NCBI GenBank assembly: GCA_040880725.1
Contig: JBBDHV010000043.1
Coordinates: 1 to 64,000 of the forward strand
Source: DATHWB01 sp040880725
GTDB lineage: Bacteria; Actinomycetota; Acidimicrobiia; Spongiisociales; ZC4RG35
Length of the DNA stretch: 64,000 bases
Direction: 5' to 3'
The notes beneath the pieces are model-generated. The model had not been told where the DNA came from. It made no database searches and worked only from the letters and a program-made list of their open reading frames with translations. The position numbers and the translations under genes are program-made. The first letter of the stretch is position 1, and each line of letters opens with the position of its first letter. Of this stretch, positions 34,587-44,244 are shown in pieces.

Positions 34587-35315
34587 TTGCTCCCAATCCG
34601 AGACGACAACCCCACCCACCGATCCGCCATCGTGACGGGTCTGATCCTCGTGGGGTGTCTCTACGCCTTCTTCGCCGAACAGCCATTCGACGAGGCCGAG
34701 GCGGTGGCCTTCCTGTACGAGCGGGCCGCGATCTCCTGTGAGGTGGTCACAGGTGACCCGCTGACCGCGTCGGAAGTCCGCTCCGGCGCGTGTGAACCCG
34801 CACCTGGCCCCGAGATCTTTCCGGACAAGAGCATCCTGGTCAGCCTGCTCACCTCGATGTTCCTGCACGCCGGGTTCGCCCACTTGTTCGGCAACCTGTG
34901 GATCTTCTGGATCTTCGGCAACAACATCGAAGATCACCTGGGCCATGTGCGTTTCCTCGCCTTCTACCTCGTCTCCGGCCTCGTGGCCACCGCAGCGTTC
35001 GTGGGGTTGAACCCTTCGTCGACGGTGCCGCTCATCGGGGCCTCGGGAGCGATCGCCGGCGCCATGGGGGCGTACCTGATCCTCTTTCCGACCGCACGGA
35101 TCACTTCGATCATTCCACCGTTCTTCTTCTTCCCGTTCCGGGTTCCGGCGTGGATCTTCCTGGGCCTGTGGCTGCTTGGACAATTCGCGATCTCCTCGGA
35201 TGCGGGCCAAGTCGCCTGGGAGGCACATGTGGGCGGGTTCGTGGCGGGCGCGGGGTATGCCCTCGTGAACCGAAAGCGGTTTCTCGGCCGCGGCCGGCGC
35301 TACCGCAGCAGGTGA
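34587..35315 (+). CDS. rhomboid family intramembrane serine protease
   Basis: A polytopic protein of about 242 residues. Rhomboid motifs: HLFGNLWIFWIFG, the catalytic serine in GASGAIAGAMGAY, and the catalytic histidine in EAHVGGFVAG. A soluble loop of about 50 residues separates the first membrane helix from the core. It would cleave membrane proteins within the bilayer; substrate unknown. No ATG fits; TTG at 34587 (LLPIRDDN) or GTG at 34500 are candidate starts. It is inserted on the opposite strand within the HAD-tlyA-nadK-recN series. Confidence 0.9.
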   Translation: MLPIRDDNPTHRSAIVTGLILVGCLYAFFAEQPFDEAEAVAFLYERAAISCEVVTGDPLTASEVRSGACEPAPGPEIFPDKSILVSLLTSMFLHAGFAHLFGNLWIFWIFGNNIEDHLGHVRFLAFYLVSGLVATAAFVGLNPSSTVPLIGASGAIAGAMGAYLILFPTARITSIIPPFFFFPFRVPAWIFLGLWLLGQFAISSDAGQVAWEAHVGGFVAGAGYALVNRKRFLGRGRRYRSR

Positions 35316-36043
35316 TCTGTCAGCGCCGCCAGGTCTGCGACCTCGACCGTCGGTTTCTCTGCGGGCGTTCCTTCGACACCCGTACGAACATGGGCGGTGT
35401 TCCATCCCTCGGCCCGACCCATGGCCAGGTCGGTGTCGTCCCTGTCACCGACGATCCACACGTCGCCCCTGGCGCGGGCTGCCAGGAGTTTCCGCATCGG
35501 AGGGTGGGGCTTGCCTGCCACGACCGGCTCCACTCCCGTCGCGGTGTGGACCGCCGCGACGAGCGCCCCCGCTCCCGGACGTAGTCCTTCGGGCGTCGGA
35601 TAGGACGGGTCGTGATTGCTGGCGAGAAACCGAGCACCGTTCCTCACGGCGAGCACGGCTGACGAGAGACGTTCGTAGGTGAGGCCGGGGTCGAGGCCGA
35701 CCACCACCGTGTCGGCGTCCTGCCAGCGTCCGACAATCCTGCTTCCTCTCTCGACCGCGGCTTCTTCGATCCCTCGTCCTCCGAGGACCAGCACCGACGA
35801 CTCGCCGTCGAGGAGCGTGGCGACCGCCTGGGCGGAGGTCGCCACCATTTCGCCCGATGCCCCGAACCCGGTCACCCGGCGAATCTTGTCCGCAGACTCG
35901 GTGGGTGTGCGGGTCGAGTTGTTCGTGCAGAACACGATGTTCCACTCCGCAGCGGTCAGCCGCCCGAGAGCCGCACCTGCGCCGTGGATCTCTTCGTCGC
36001 CGAGATAGACGACCCCGTCGAGGTCGCAGATGAGGGTTTTCAT
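35300..36043 (-). CDS. HAD-superfamily hydrolase, NagD/phosphoglycolate phosphatase type
   Basis: A 247-residue HAD IIA phosphatase: DLDGVVYLGD (nucleophile Asp), FCTNNSTRTPTE, AGKPHPPMRKLL and IVGDRDDTDLAMG. It corresponds in position to the HAD gene that precedes tlyA in mycobacteria. Its ATG overlaps the M20 peptidase stop (ATGA); its end overlaps the rhomboid gene end by 16 bp. The substrate is a small phosphate ester, not predictable here. Confidence 0.92.
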   Translation of the reverse strand: MKTLICDLDGVVYLGDEEIHGAGAALGRLTAAEWNIVFCTNNSTRTPTESADKIRRVTGFGASGEMVATSAQAVATLLDGESSVLVLGGRGIEEAAVERGSRIVGRWQDADTVVVGLDPGLTYERLSSAVLAVRNGARFLASNHDPSYPTPEGLRPGAGALVAAVHTATGVEPVVAGKPHPPMRKLLAARARGDVWIVGDRDDTDLAMGRAEGWNTAHVRTGVEGTPAEKPTVEVADLAALTDHLLR

Positions 36044-37389
36044 CCGCCCTGACGCCACCGGTCGAGGATCGAAGACAAGAGCGACGTGGTGGAGTCGACC
36101 GACGCCACCGAGACTCGTTCGTCGTGGCCATGGAACATCGACAGGAAGTCCGGAAAGGACATCGCCTCGTCGAAGAGTCCCACCCCGTAGGCGGTCACGC
36201 CGCGGGCTCGGAAGAACCGGGCGTCGGTGGTGGCCGGCATGAGAGTGGGGACGACCCGACGACTTCCCGTGTGCACCTCGATCGAGTCGACCACGCATTC
36301 CCACAGTGACGTCCCGACCTGGGATTCGTTGGCGACGTGATCGGCGACCGGGAGGATCTCGAGTCGATCGGCTCCTGCTCCGACCGCCTTTCGGATGTGA
36401 TCGTCGACGTCGGTGCGGTCCTGTCCGGGAAGGGCACGAAAGTCGACTTCGCCTTCGGCGACATCGGGTATCACGTTTGATTTCACCCCGGACCGGATCA
36501 CGTTCGGAGAGACCGTCAGATGGGTGCAGGCGTGCAGGTAGGCGGCGAGACGGGGACTGGTGGCGGCCACCTCGTCGATGGCGTTGTCGATCTGATCGGG
36601 GTCGACGAGCCGTGCCGCGAGTTCACCTTCGAAGCCGGCACTTTCCACGAACGCCCGCCAGACGTCGGAGATCACCACCGGTGACGGCGCCAGGAAGAGC
36701 GACCGCATGGCGTCGACGAGGGGCGCCATGGCGTTGTCGCTCCCGTACGGTACCGACCCGTGCCCGGGGCGTCCCCGGGAGCGCAGCACCGTCCAGAACG
36801 GCCCCTTCTCCCCCACCGACACCGGATATGCGGGCTGGCCGTCCAGTCGCAGGGGCGGATAGGCAATCTCGGTGAGCAGGTAGTCGGTCTCCACGAGATC
36901 CCAGCGCTCGTCGACAAGCGGCTTCGCCCCCCAGAGCCCGCCCGCCTCCTCGTCCGCGACGGCGAGGAACACGAGATCACCGGGAAGGGGCGGAACGTCC
37001 CCGTCGAGATACTGCTTGAACACCACCGCCATGGAGGCAGTCAGGTTCAACATGTCGACGGTCCCCCGACCCCAGACGAAGCCATCTGCCACGTTTCCGG
37101 CGAACGGATCGGCAGTCCACCCGTCCTCGTTGACCGGGACGACATCGAGATGCGCCATCATCATGAGCGTCGGCGCCGACGCGTTCGATCCGGGAATTCG
37201 ATACACCGTCGACGTCCGCCCCGCGAGCTTCTCGAAGGTGGTCCCGGCGGTACCGAAGAAGTCGTGCAGGGTTTCCACGGAGCGAATCTCCTGTCCGCTC
37301 TCGGGCGTTCCGTCGTTGACGCAGGCGTTCGTGATGAGTTGCTGGAGAAGTTCGACCGTTTCAGACATGTCTCTGACGGTACCGCTCAC
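36040..37389 (-). CDS. M20-family metallopeptidase
   Basis: A 449-residue M20/M28-like zinc peptidase: metal ligand motifs MMAHLDVVP, GRGTVDML and VADEEAGG, and a dimerisation domain with GRPGHGSVPYG. It probably cleaves small peptides or deacylates N-acyl amino acids in the cytoplasm. GTG at 37389 overlaps the upstream Nudix stop; ATG at 37368 is an alternative. Confidence 0.9.
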   Translation of the reverse strand: MSGTVRDMSETVELLQQLITNACVNDGTPESGQEIRSVETLHDFFGTAGTTFEKLAGRTSTVYRIPGSNASAPTLMMMAHLDVVPVNEDGWTADPFAGNVADGFVWGRGTVDMLNLTASMAVVFKQYLDGDVPPLPGDLVFLAVADEEAGGLWGAKPLVDERWDLVETDYLLTEIAYPPLRLDGQPAYPVSVGEKGPFWTVLRSRGRPGHGSVPYGSDNAMAPLVDAMRSLFLAPSPVVISDVWRAFVESAGFEGELAARLVDPDQIDNAIDEVAATSPRLAAYLHACTHLTVSPNVIRSGVKSNVIPDVAEGEVDFRALPGQDRTDVDDHIRKAVGAGADRLEILPVADHVANESQVGTSLWECVVDSIEVHTGSRRVVPTLMPATTDARFFRARGVTAYGVGLFDEAMSFPDFLSMFHGHDERVSVASVDSTTSLLSSILDRWRQGG

Positions 37390-37799
37390 GAAGCCAGGTA
37401 CGGTCCAAGCCGCTCGAAGAGCGAAGGCATCGTGGAGATGAGCGGGAGGCTGCGTGCCTCATCGAGGGTGACCCAGCGCGCTTCGGCGGCATCGTCGGCT
37501 GCGGCGAGGACGCCGCCGAGGACGAAACCGACGTAGTCGACGAGGACGTAATGCCACTCGGGCGGATCGGCGGTGTCGATCACTTCGCCGGTCCAGATCA
37601 CCGGACCAAGCCGGATGTCGAGCCCGGTCTCCTCTTTCACCTCACGAATCGCCGCATCTGCCATTCGCTCGCCCATTTCGACCCGGCCCCCCGGCACTGC
37701 CCAATGATCGGCCCATGGGCCCCGGTCCTTGCGGACGACCAGCAGGCGTCCGGCGTCGATCACGGCCACCCCCACTCCGGGGACGGGGCGCTCAGACAT
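37386..37799 (-). CDS. Nudix hydrolase
   Basis: A 137-residue MutT-like Nudix protein. The box GGRVEMGERMADAAIREVKE followed by ETGL has all conserved residues. It may sanitise or recycle nucleotides; substrate unknown. ATG at 37799 lies within the end of the GNAT gene (8-bp overlap), and its stop overlaps the peptidase start. Confidence 0.9.
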   Translation of the reverse strand: MSERPVPGVGVAVIDAGRLLVVRKDRGPWADHWAVPGGRVEMGERMADAAIREVKEETGLDIRLGPVIWTGEVIDTADPPEWHYVLVDYVGFVLGGVLAAADDAAEARWVTLDEARSLPLISTMPSLFERLGPYLAS

Positions 37800-38271
37800 C
37801 CTCGTACCGCGACATGACGATCGAACGGGCCTTGAATCCTCCCGCTTCGAAGAAGTTCTTGACGAGGCGGTGACCGGGGAGGACATGGGCATCGAACGTG
37901 CGGACCCCACGGGACCGGAGCTCTGTGAGCACCGACGCCAGCATGGCTTCGCCCACCCCCACCTCGCGAGCCGGGTGGTCGACGAAGATCAGCCGGATCG
38001 ACCCGATCTGACGCCCCTCCGCTTGGGGATGCATCGGTTCGACCCGCGCCACGCAGAAGCCGAGCGCCACGTCGTCGATCTCACCGATGACCGCCACCGT
38101 CGCCGGGTCGTCGATGATTCCTCGAAAGGCGTCGTCGAGCGGCTCGGCGAGACCGTCGGCCAGCGGCCACAGATGAGAGAGGGGCGTCATTTCGTCCTCC
38201 AACGAGCGGTAGAGAGTCACGAGGACATCGATGTCATCGGTGGTGACGGACCGCGCCCGTACGGGAAGCAT
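37792..38271 (-). CDS. GNAT family N-acetyltransferase
   Basis: A 159-residue acetyltransferase. The fold is seen from ALGFCVARVEP, IGSIRLIFVDHPAREVGVG (acetyl-CoA loop), and KNFFEAGGFKARSIVMSR at the C-terminus. Acceptor unknown. The ATG at 38271 lies 14 bp after the glycosyltransferase stop; a frame open upstream overlaps that gene and is not used. Confidence 0.83.
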   Translation of the reverse strand: MLPVRARSVTTDDIDVLVTLYRSLEDEMTPLSHLWPLADGLAEPLDDAFRGIIDDPATVAVIGEIDDVALGFCVARVEPMHPQAEGRQIGSIRLIFVDHPAREVGVGEAMLASVLTELRSRGVRTFDAHVLPGHRLVKNFFEAGGFKARSIVMSRYEDV

Positions 38272-38285
38272 CCTCCCGGCCAGAC

Positions 38286-39023
38286 CTACGCGGCAGCCGC
38301 GGGCGCGCGTCCCAGCCGGCGCGTGACGCCCCAGCGGGTGACGAGCCACATGGCTTCCCGAACGATGGCTCCGTTCATCTTCGACGTCCCGACCGTGCGG
38401 TCCCGGAAGACGACAGGGATCTCGGCGACCCGCATCCCCGCATCGTGGGCCCGCATGGCCATTTCGACCTGGAAGCCGTATCCGGAAGCCTGCGCAGCAC
38501 GGTACGGAAGGGCCCGGAGGGCTTCGGAGCGGAACGCCCGGAAGCCGGCCGTGGCGTCTCGGATGGGAATCCCCAGCATCAGCCGGACGTAGCGGTTGCC
38601 TCCCCTGGAGAGGAACCGCCGGTGGGCGGGCCAGTCCGGCGTCGCCCCGCCCGCAACGTACCGGGATCCGATTGCCAGGTCGGCACCGTCGACTTCCACG
38701 GCCGCGACGAGTCGAGGGAGGTCGGCGGGGTTGTGGGAGAAGTCGCCGTCCATCTCGATGACGACTTCAGAGGGACCGGCCAGCACCTGGTCGAAGCCGG
38801 CCGCGTAGGCAGGACCGAGGCCTTCTTTAATGCGTCGGTGCAGCACGTCCATCAGCGGGTCGGGGGCGGCGATGGCGTCTGCCACGGTTCCGGTTCCGTC
38901 GGGCGACGCATCATCGACGACGAGAAGTCGGTATCCGTGGAGGCGTATCGCGGCTGCCAGGTGGGGCAGGTTGTCACGCTCGTTGTAGGTGGGAACGACG
39001 ACGGTGACCAGGTCGCTACGCAC
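38286..39023 (-). CDS. polyprenol monophosphomannose synthase-like glycosyltransferase (GT2)
   Basis: A 245-residue GT2 enzyme of the DPM1 type: VVPTYNERDNLP, VVDDASPDGT, EMDGDFSHNP (DxD-like), and KMNGAIVREAMWLV. It probably transfers mannose from GDP-mannose to polyprenyl phosphate at the inner face of the membrane, providing the donor for lipoglycans or protein mannosylation. GTG start; overlaps the DUF4193 gene by 8 bp. Confidence 0.9.
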   Translation of the reverse strand: MRSDLVTVVVPTYNERDNLPHLAAAIRLHGYRLLVVDDASPDGTGTVADAIAAPDPLMDVLHRRIKEGLGPAYAAGFDQVLAGPSEVVIEMDGDFSHNPADLPRLVAAVEVDGADLAIGSRYVAGGATPDWPAHRRFLSRGGNRYVRLMLGIPIRDATAGFRAFRSEALRALPYRAAQASGYGFQVEMAMRAHDAGMRVAEIPVVFRDRTVGTSKMNGAIVREAMWLVTRWGVTRRLGRAPAAAA

Positions 39024-39453
39024 AATCGAGGCAGAGCATCTTTCGACGGTTCGCCAACTGACTCGACCGTTTCACGAGGAAACACGATTGACAGACGAAC
39101 TCGTCGGCATTCTTCGCCTGCGCTTCGACGTTCATCGTGAGCTCTTCGCGGCGGATCGCCCGCAGCTCCTCTGCCTCGTTGACCAGCAGCGACTCGGAGG
39201 CCTCTTCGTCGAGCAGCTCCAGTTCCTCGGCCTCGAGTTCGTCGAGGGCCTCGTCGGCTTCCTCGTCGTCGGCTTCCTCGTCGTCATCGTCATCGTCATC
39301 GACCACGACATCTTCGTCGTCGACGATCACGTCGTCTTCGATCACGTCGGCGTCTTCATCCAAGTCGAGGTCTTCGTCGACCTCGACGTCTTCGTCATTC
39401 TCCTCGACGTCTTCGTCGTCGAGAACTTCGACCTGATCGTCTTCGTCAGCCAT
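39016..39453 (-). CDS. DUF4193 acidic zinc-finger protein
   Basis: A 145-residue protein. The first 100 residues are mostly Asp/Glu/Val in long acidic runs; the C-terminus has a zinc-ribbon-like pair CQSC ... CLDC. This matches DUF4193, a short protein widespread in actinobacteria with no proven role. The acidic run makes a strongly biased opposite strand rich in serine codons. It may interact with nucleic-acid-binding or basic proteins; that is a guess. Confidence 0.88.
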   Translation of the reverse strand: MADEDDQVEVLDDEDVEENDEDVEVDEDLDLDEDADVIEDDVIVDDEDVVVDDDDDDDEEADDEEADEALDELEAEELELLDEEASESLLVNEAEELRAIRREELTMNVEAQAKNADEFVCQSCFLVKRSSQLANRRKMLCLDCA

Positions 39454-39586
39454 GTGCAGTAAATCCTGTTCGTAAAAGTCCGGGTTGGTATCGGCGCGCG
39501 GACCGGATCGGGGCGCCGGATCATCAACGCGGGGCGACAGTAGCCCATTCCCGGCGCTCGTCCACTCGTTCCGTGACGAAAGCCGA

Positions 39587-40462
39587 TCAGATCTTGAGTT
39601 CGACGACTCCCGGGATCACTCGGGCATCGAACGGCGTGGTGCCGAGATAGTCGCCGTCGACCTCCACCGGCCAGCGAACCGAGGTCGCGACGGACAGGGA
39701 CGGAAGGCTCAGCCGGTGAACTTCCGGGAGGCCGAGGTGCGTTCCGCGAATGACCCTGGGGACGATGGCGGGCGCCCTCCGTTTGCGCGCGTTGATGACC
39801 TGCACGTCGAGCTCACCGTCGACGAGCATCGCTTTGGGTGCCACATTCCATCCCCCGGCGAAGAATTGTCCGTTGGCAAGGATGACGGCGAGGCCACGTC
39901 CCATGTACCCCCGACCTCCTTCCAAGACCACGTCGGCAACCGGAAACCGCGGAAGTCGGGCGGCGAAGGCGATCGGGTAGCGCGCCGACCCGAACCGCCG
40001 GGACATGTGCACCGCGGTCTCGGCTGCGGCCGCGCCCGCCCCTGTCTGGGCGACGTTGACGAAGTGCCGCCTCCCCCAGGCTCCATCGAGCCGCCCGACG
40101 TCGATCCGATAGGTCGACGCTCCGGCGAGACGCTGGGCGGCGGCCTCCATGACCGGCGGAATCCCAAACGTGCGCAGCAGGTCACAACCGGTCCCGTTCG
40201 GGAGCACTCCGACCACAGGCATGCGGGGCGGCGCGGCCTTCATCAGCGCGTCGACGACGAGGGACACGGTTCCGTCCCCGCCGACGACCGCGAGATCCAA
40301 TTCGCCGGCACAGGCCAGCGCGACCTCGCACATTTCTCGGCGACTCGAAGGCTGTTCGATGCGCGCCTCCACGCCGGCGGCGACAAGAGCCGCTCGCACC
40401 CTGTCGATGGCCACAGGACGCCGGCCCGCCTGCGGATTGACCAGCACCATCCATTTCATCAC
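39587..40462 (-). CDS. diacylglycerol/lipid kinase family protein
   Basis: A 291-residue DAGK-catalytic-domain kinase: VLVNPQAGRRP at the N-terminus, nucleotide motif VVGGDGTVS, and VLPNGTGCDLLRTFG. It would phosphorylate diacylglycerol or a related lipid at the membrane face, with a role in phospholipid recycling. Its start overlaps the helicase stop by 4 bp. Confidence 0.9.
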   Translation of the reverse strand: MMKWMVLVNPQAGRRPVAIDRVRAALVAAGVEARIEQPSSRREMCEVALACAGELDLAVVGGDGTVSLVVDALMKAAPPRMPVVGVLPNGTGCDLLRTFGIPPVMEAAAQRLAGASTYRIDVGRLDGAWGRRHFVNVAQTGAGAAAAETAVHMSRRFGSARYPIAFAARLPRFPVADVVLEGGRGYMGRGLAVILANGQFFAGGWNVAPKAMLVDGELDVQVINARKRRAPAIVPRVIRGTHLGLPEVHRLSLPSLSVATSVRWPVEVDGDYLGTTPFDARVIPGVVELKI

Positions 40463-42996
40463 CCGGCTCCCTGGGCGGCGACCACTCCTCGATCGACCAA
40501 CCGCAGGGTGGCGCGAGCGTCCTCGGCGAGTTCCGGGAACGCGTCACGGATCTGCTGGAGGAGATCGACGAGCTGGCGGCTGACCCGGACGAAGTCACCG
40601 GCAGCCAGCGACCCGAATTCGAGGTCTTCGAGTTCGGTCATCGACGCCCACCGGTAGGCAGCCTTGGCAAAGCCCGCGTCAGGTCGGCGACTCGGTGTCA
40701 GCCGGTGCCTGCGTTCGGCGTCCGTCTGGGTCTCCCACAATGCCTGCACCCGGTCATGGCGTTCCGCCACGTCAGGATTCGGCCATTCCGGTGCGGTCTC
40801 CTGATCTCCCCGTGGTTCGTAGACGAAGAACGATGCCACCGCAGCCATCTCGGGTGGAGTGAGCGACCAGAAGACCCCCCGTTCCAGCGCTTCGGTCAGG
40901 AGCAGATCCATCTCGTTGTAGACGAACCGGAGCCGGGTGCCCCGCGGGGTCAAGGACCAGCCGTCGACATAGCCGAACTCGGTCAGCAGATCTGTGATGG
41001 CATGGAACTCTTCGACCAAACCGACCCCGGCACCGCGTAGTTCGGTCCGGAGGCGCTCCAGACGCCGGGCGGTGCGCTCGGACTTCTTCAGCCAGTGCAG
41101 GTGGGAACCGGCATCCGGGCAGCGGGCGACCGGGTGGTCGATGTCGGTCCGCTTCGTCATCCGTTGCTCCGCCGGTGGCACGCCGCGCAAACGCCGCATG
41201 GTGAGCTGTTGGAATTTGCGATCGTTCCCGCCCCTGTGCTCCAAGGGAAGATCGATCCGGCCGGCCCTCTCCACGCCGCCCTCGCTCAGATCCCTGGTCC
41301 CGAAGGTCGTCATCCGGCCCGACGTCCCCATGACCAGCGCACGCATGCCCTTCTTCCCCCGGTTGAGCCGCCGCACGATGACATACCGGCCCTGGTGGCG
41401 ACCGCCGGCGATATCGATCACGTCACCGGGATGCAACTCGCCGAGCGAGCTCCCCCGTTCGGGGCTGGTGGAGACGAGGCTGGCGTACTCCTCGACCGAG
41501 CCGCGTTCGCACTCGGCGCGGAGCCGCTCGTCCACGAGGCGTTCGCCCATCTCGGCGAGATGCCGCTGGCTGGACTCCTGTTCGCCCTCGCGCTGGTACT
41601 GGGCGAAACTGGCGGTGAGCAGCTGCTCGGCCCTGTCCTGTTCGTAGTTGCCGATCAGATTCGCAGCCATGTTGTAGGTCGGCCGGAAACTGGAACGCAG
41701 CGGATGTGCGCCCAACTCGGCGATCTTCAGCACCTGGTCGAGCCGCACGTACGGCGAATGGAGCACCACCCCATGACCGATGACGTCGATTCCGCGACGT
41801 CCGGCCCTGCCGGTGAGTTGGGTGTAGTCGCCCGGTTTGAGCAGTGAATGCCCTTCGCCGTCGAACTTGGAGAGCGAATCGAGCACCACGGTCCGGGCCG
41901 GCATGTTGATTCCCAACGCCAGCGTTTCGGTGGCGAACACGACTTTGAGGTGACCGTTGGCGAAGAGTTCCTCGACTGCTTCCTTGAACGCGGGAACCAT
42001 GCCCGCGTGGTGGGCGGCGACGCCCACTTCGAGGCCGGCCAGCCACCGTCCGTACTCCAGTGCCGAGAGATCCCGATCGGAGAGCAGTTCGGTGCGCCGT
42101 TCGGCGACCTCGCGAATGATCGGGACGCTGTCGGGCTCGGCGAGGTTGAGGCCGGATTCCAGAATGGAGAGCGCAGCCGCGTCGCAGCCTGCTCGGGAGA
42201 AGACGAAGAAGATCGCCGGCAGCATCCCCCGGTCCGCCAGGTCGGCGACGACTTCGGTCCGCCGCGGCGTCCGGAAACGGCGACGGCGGCCCTTCTCCAA
42301 CGACAGAAGATGCTCGAGTTTCGAGTTGGGGCGACGCCGCCCGTCCCGCACGGTGAACATCGGATGCAGACGAATCCCCTGGTCGCCTCCGCGGTCGGCG
42401 ACCATGTACATGCTTTCGAGCGGGATGGGGCGGTCCCGGGTGAGCACCAGTTCGGTCTTGCCTCTCCGCTCCTCCACCCAGCCTACGAACTCTTCGGCGT
42501 TGGCGATGGTGGCGCTGAGACACACCATCTGCAGGTGCCGCGGCGCGTGGATGATGACCTCTTCCCAGACCGCTCCCCGGAATCGGTCCTGGAGGTAGTG
42601 GACTTCGTCGAGGATCACGAAACCGACGTCGTCGACCGAGGTCGAGTCGGCGTAGATCATGTTGCGCAGCACCTCGGTGGTCATGACGACGATCTGGGCG
42701 TCACCGTTGATGACGTTGTCCCCGGTGAGCAGCCCGACCCGGTCGGCGCCGTGCATTCGCACGAGATCACCGAACTTCTGGTTGGACAACGCCTTGATCG
42801 GCGTCGTGTACATCACTCGCGTTCCCCGCTGGCGTGCCAGATGGATCGCGGCCTCGGCCACGAGCGTCTTGCCGGCCCCGGTGGGCGCGGACACCACGAC
42901 GTTCGCCCCCCGGGCGATCACTTCGGCTGCTTCGATCTGGAACGGATCCGCCGTGAACGCCAGTCCGTCGAAGAAGTCGTCGAGAGGACTGGTCAC
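40459..42996 (-). CDS. helY: DEAD/DEAH-box helicase, HelY/Ski2-like
   Basis: An 845-residue Ski2-like RNA helicase: Walker A in SAPTGAGKT, DEVH box (ILDEVHYL), SATIAN, motif VI QLTGRAGRRG, a beta-barrel insertion and a DSHCT C-terminal domain. In actinobacteria it commonly follows tatC (helY in mycobacteria), as here. The GTG start overlaps the tatC stop (GTGA). Probable role in RNA processing or decay; direct evidence is lacking in this sequence. Confidence 0.94.
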   Translation of the reverse strand: MTSPLDDFFDGLAFTADPFQIEAAEVIARGANVVVSAPTGAGKTLVAEAAIHLARQRGTRVMYTTPIKALSNQKFGDLVRMHGADRVGLLTGDNVINGDAQIVVMTTEVLRNMIYADSTSVDDVGFVILDEVHYLQDRFRGAVWEEVIIHAPRHLQMVCLSATIANAEEFVGWVEERRGKTELVLTRDRPIPLESMYMVADRGGDQGIRLHPMFTVRDGRRRPNSKLEHLLSLEKGRRRRFRTPRRTEVVADLADRGMLPAIFFVFSRAGCDAAALSILESGLNLAEPDSVPIIREVAERRTELLSDRDLSALEYGRWLAGLEVGVAAHHAGMVPAFKEAVEELFANGHLKVVFATETLALGINMPARTVVLDSLSKFDGEGHSLLKPGDYTQLTGRAGRRGIDVIGHGVVLHSPYVRLDQVLKIAELGAHPLRSSFRPTYNMAANLIGNYEQDRAEQLLTASFAQYQREGEQESSQRHLAEMGERLVDERLRAECERGSVEEYASLVSTSPERGSSLGELHPGDVIDIAGGRHQGRYVIVRRLNRGKKGMRALVMGTSGRMTTFGTRDLSEGGVERAGRIDLPLEHRGGNDRKFQQLTMRRLRGVPPAEQRMTKRTDIDHPVARCPDAGSHLHWLKKSERTARRLERLRTELRGAGVGLVEEFHAITDLLTEFGYVDGWSLTPRGTRLRFVYNEMDLLLTEALERGVFWSLTPPEMAAVASFFVYEPRGDQETAPEWPNPDVAERHDRVQALWETQTDAERRHRLTPSRRPDAGFAKAAYRWASMTELEDLEFGSLAAGDFVRVSRQLVDLLQQIRDAFPELAEDARATLRLVDRGVVAAQGAG

Positions 42997-43727
42997 TTGC
43001 GGAGCAACAGCCGCACGAGCCAGTACGTGATCTCGTAGAAGACGTACAGGGGAACACTGAGAAGGGCCAGGGTGAGCGCGTCGCCCGTCGGCGTGATCAG
43101 CGCCGCCACGATGACGATGACCAGGACGGCCCAACGACGGGCCCTGGCGAGTTGCTGGGAACTCACCAGGCCGGCCGCAGCTGCCGCGAACAGGAACACC
43201 GGGTAGAGGAAGCTCACCCCGAAGGCGAGCATGAACCGCATGGCGAAGCTGAAGTACTCGAGCATGCGGAGATCGGAGCGAACGTCGTCGAAGATGTTGA
43301 GCAGGAAGTCCAGGCCGCGTGGCAGCGTCCAATAACCGAACGTGACGCCGAGCGCGAAGAGGCCGACGCACGCCCCGATGAGCGGAACAGCCCACCGCCG
43401 TTCCCGCGTGTTGAGTGCCGGGGAGATGAACCCCCACACCTGCCAGAGGATCACCGGACTCGCCAGAATCACTCCGCCGAACAGTCCGATTCGCATCAGC
43501 ACGGAAAACTGCTCGGTGGCTCCCAGCACCTGCAGTTCGCATCCCCGGTCTGCGCAGGCCGCCAGGATCGGGGTTTCGATGAGCTCCTTGATCCAGTCGC
43601 TGAAGATGAGGGCGACCATCGCGCCCACGAAGATGCCGATCGCGATGCGGACGATGCGCCACCGCAGCTCTTCGAGATGCTGGAGGATCGGTTGGGGCTG
43701 ATCGCGTCCGGGGGCGGCGGAGGTCAT
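42993..43727 (-). CDS. tatC: Sec-independent protein translocase TatC
   Basis: A 244-residue polytopic protein with about six membrane helices, HLEELRWRIVR near the N-terminus (the conserved E/R contact for signal peptides) and FGVSFLYPVFLF. It forms the receptor for twin-arginine signal peptides. The ATG overlaps the stop of the TatA/B gene upstream (ATGA) and the GTGA overlap couples it to the helicase. Confidence 0.96.
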   Translation of the reverse strand: MTSAAPGRDQPQPILQHLEELRWRIVRIAIGIFVGAMVALIFSDWIKELIETPILAACADRGCELQVLGATEQFSVLMRIGLFGGVILASPVILWQVWGFISPALNTRERRWAVPLIGACVGLFALGVTFGYWTLPRGLDFLLNIFDDVRSDLRMLEYFSFAMRFMLAFGVSFLYPVFLFAAAAAGLVSSQQLARARRWAVLVIVIVAALITPTGDALTLALLSVPLYVFYEITYWLVRLLLRK

Positions 43728-44107
43728 CCGGCGAGATCGTCGGGTTCGTCCGTGACCGGCTGTCCGGTGCGCTCGATCTCGGCGAGATCCTCGGCAGCGT
43801 CTTCGACGGTGGGGCCGCCGGTGGTCGGTTGGGGACCGGTCCATTTGACGGGCTTGGTGACTTCGTCCAGATCGTGGGAGGCGTCCCGCATCACCTGGGT
43901 GACTTCCTTCATCGGAGCGCGGAATTCCTCCTGGATGCCTTTGAGGTCGCCGACTTCGGCTTCGAGGCCCGCCCGTAGGTCACGAGCCGCCTTCCGCAGC
44001 TCTGCGGTCCACCCTCCGACCTTGCGGGCGAGTTCGGGCAGACGTTGGGGCCCGAGCACCACCAACGCCACCAGCAGAATGACGAAGATCTCCTGACCCT
44101 GGAGCAT
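43724..44107 (-). CDS. TatA/TatB family twin-arginine translocase subunit
   Basis: A 127-residue protein with one N-terminal membrane helix (IFVILLVALVVLGPQRLPEL), the conserved FG/LGP hinge, an amphipathic helix and a long charged tail. The LGPQRLPELARKVGGW pattern is closer to TatB than to TatA. It is paired with tatC. A dispersed repeat-like sequence lies 70 bp upstream. Confidence 0.9.
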   Translation of the reverse strand: MLQGQEIFVILLVALVVLGPQRLPELARKVGGWTAELRKAARDLRAGLEAEVGDLKGIQEEFRAPMKEVTQVMRDASHDLDEVTKPVKWTGPQPTTGGPTVEDAAEDLAEIERTGQPVTDEPDDLAG

Positions 44108-44176
44108 GACTCTGAAGTCTACGGCACTCGTGCGGCTGGGTAGTTGCCGGACGCGAAGCAGCCCCGGCGGGATCCC

Positions 44177-44205
44177 GATCCAGGGTTCCCGGCAGGGCCG
44201 GTTCG
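44177..44205. repeat. possible short derivative of the dispersed palindromic repeat
   Basis: GATCCAGGGTTCCC followed closely by GGGCCGGTTCG resembles the two arms of the repeat family (copies at 16.5, 25.7, 26.7, 59.8, 62.7 kb) without the inner hairpin. It lies between the Zn-ribbon gene and the TatA/B gene. The match is partial and could be chance. Confidence 0.35.
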
Positions 44206-44244
44206 TGCGGAGAAGAGTTGTGCGCCGGCTCGGTGAGCGTTCGC

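Noticed and set aside
39137..39436. Serine-rich open frame on the plus strand
   Set aside because: It is the mirror of the acidic Asp/Glu-rich run of the DUF4193 gene on the other strand.
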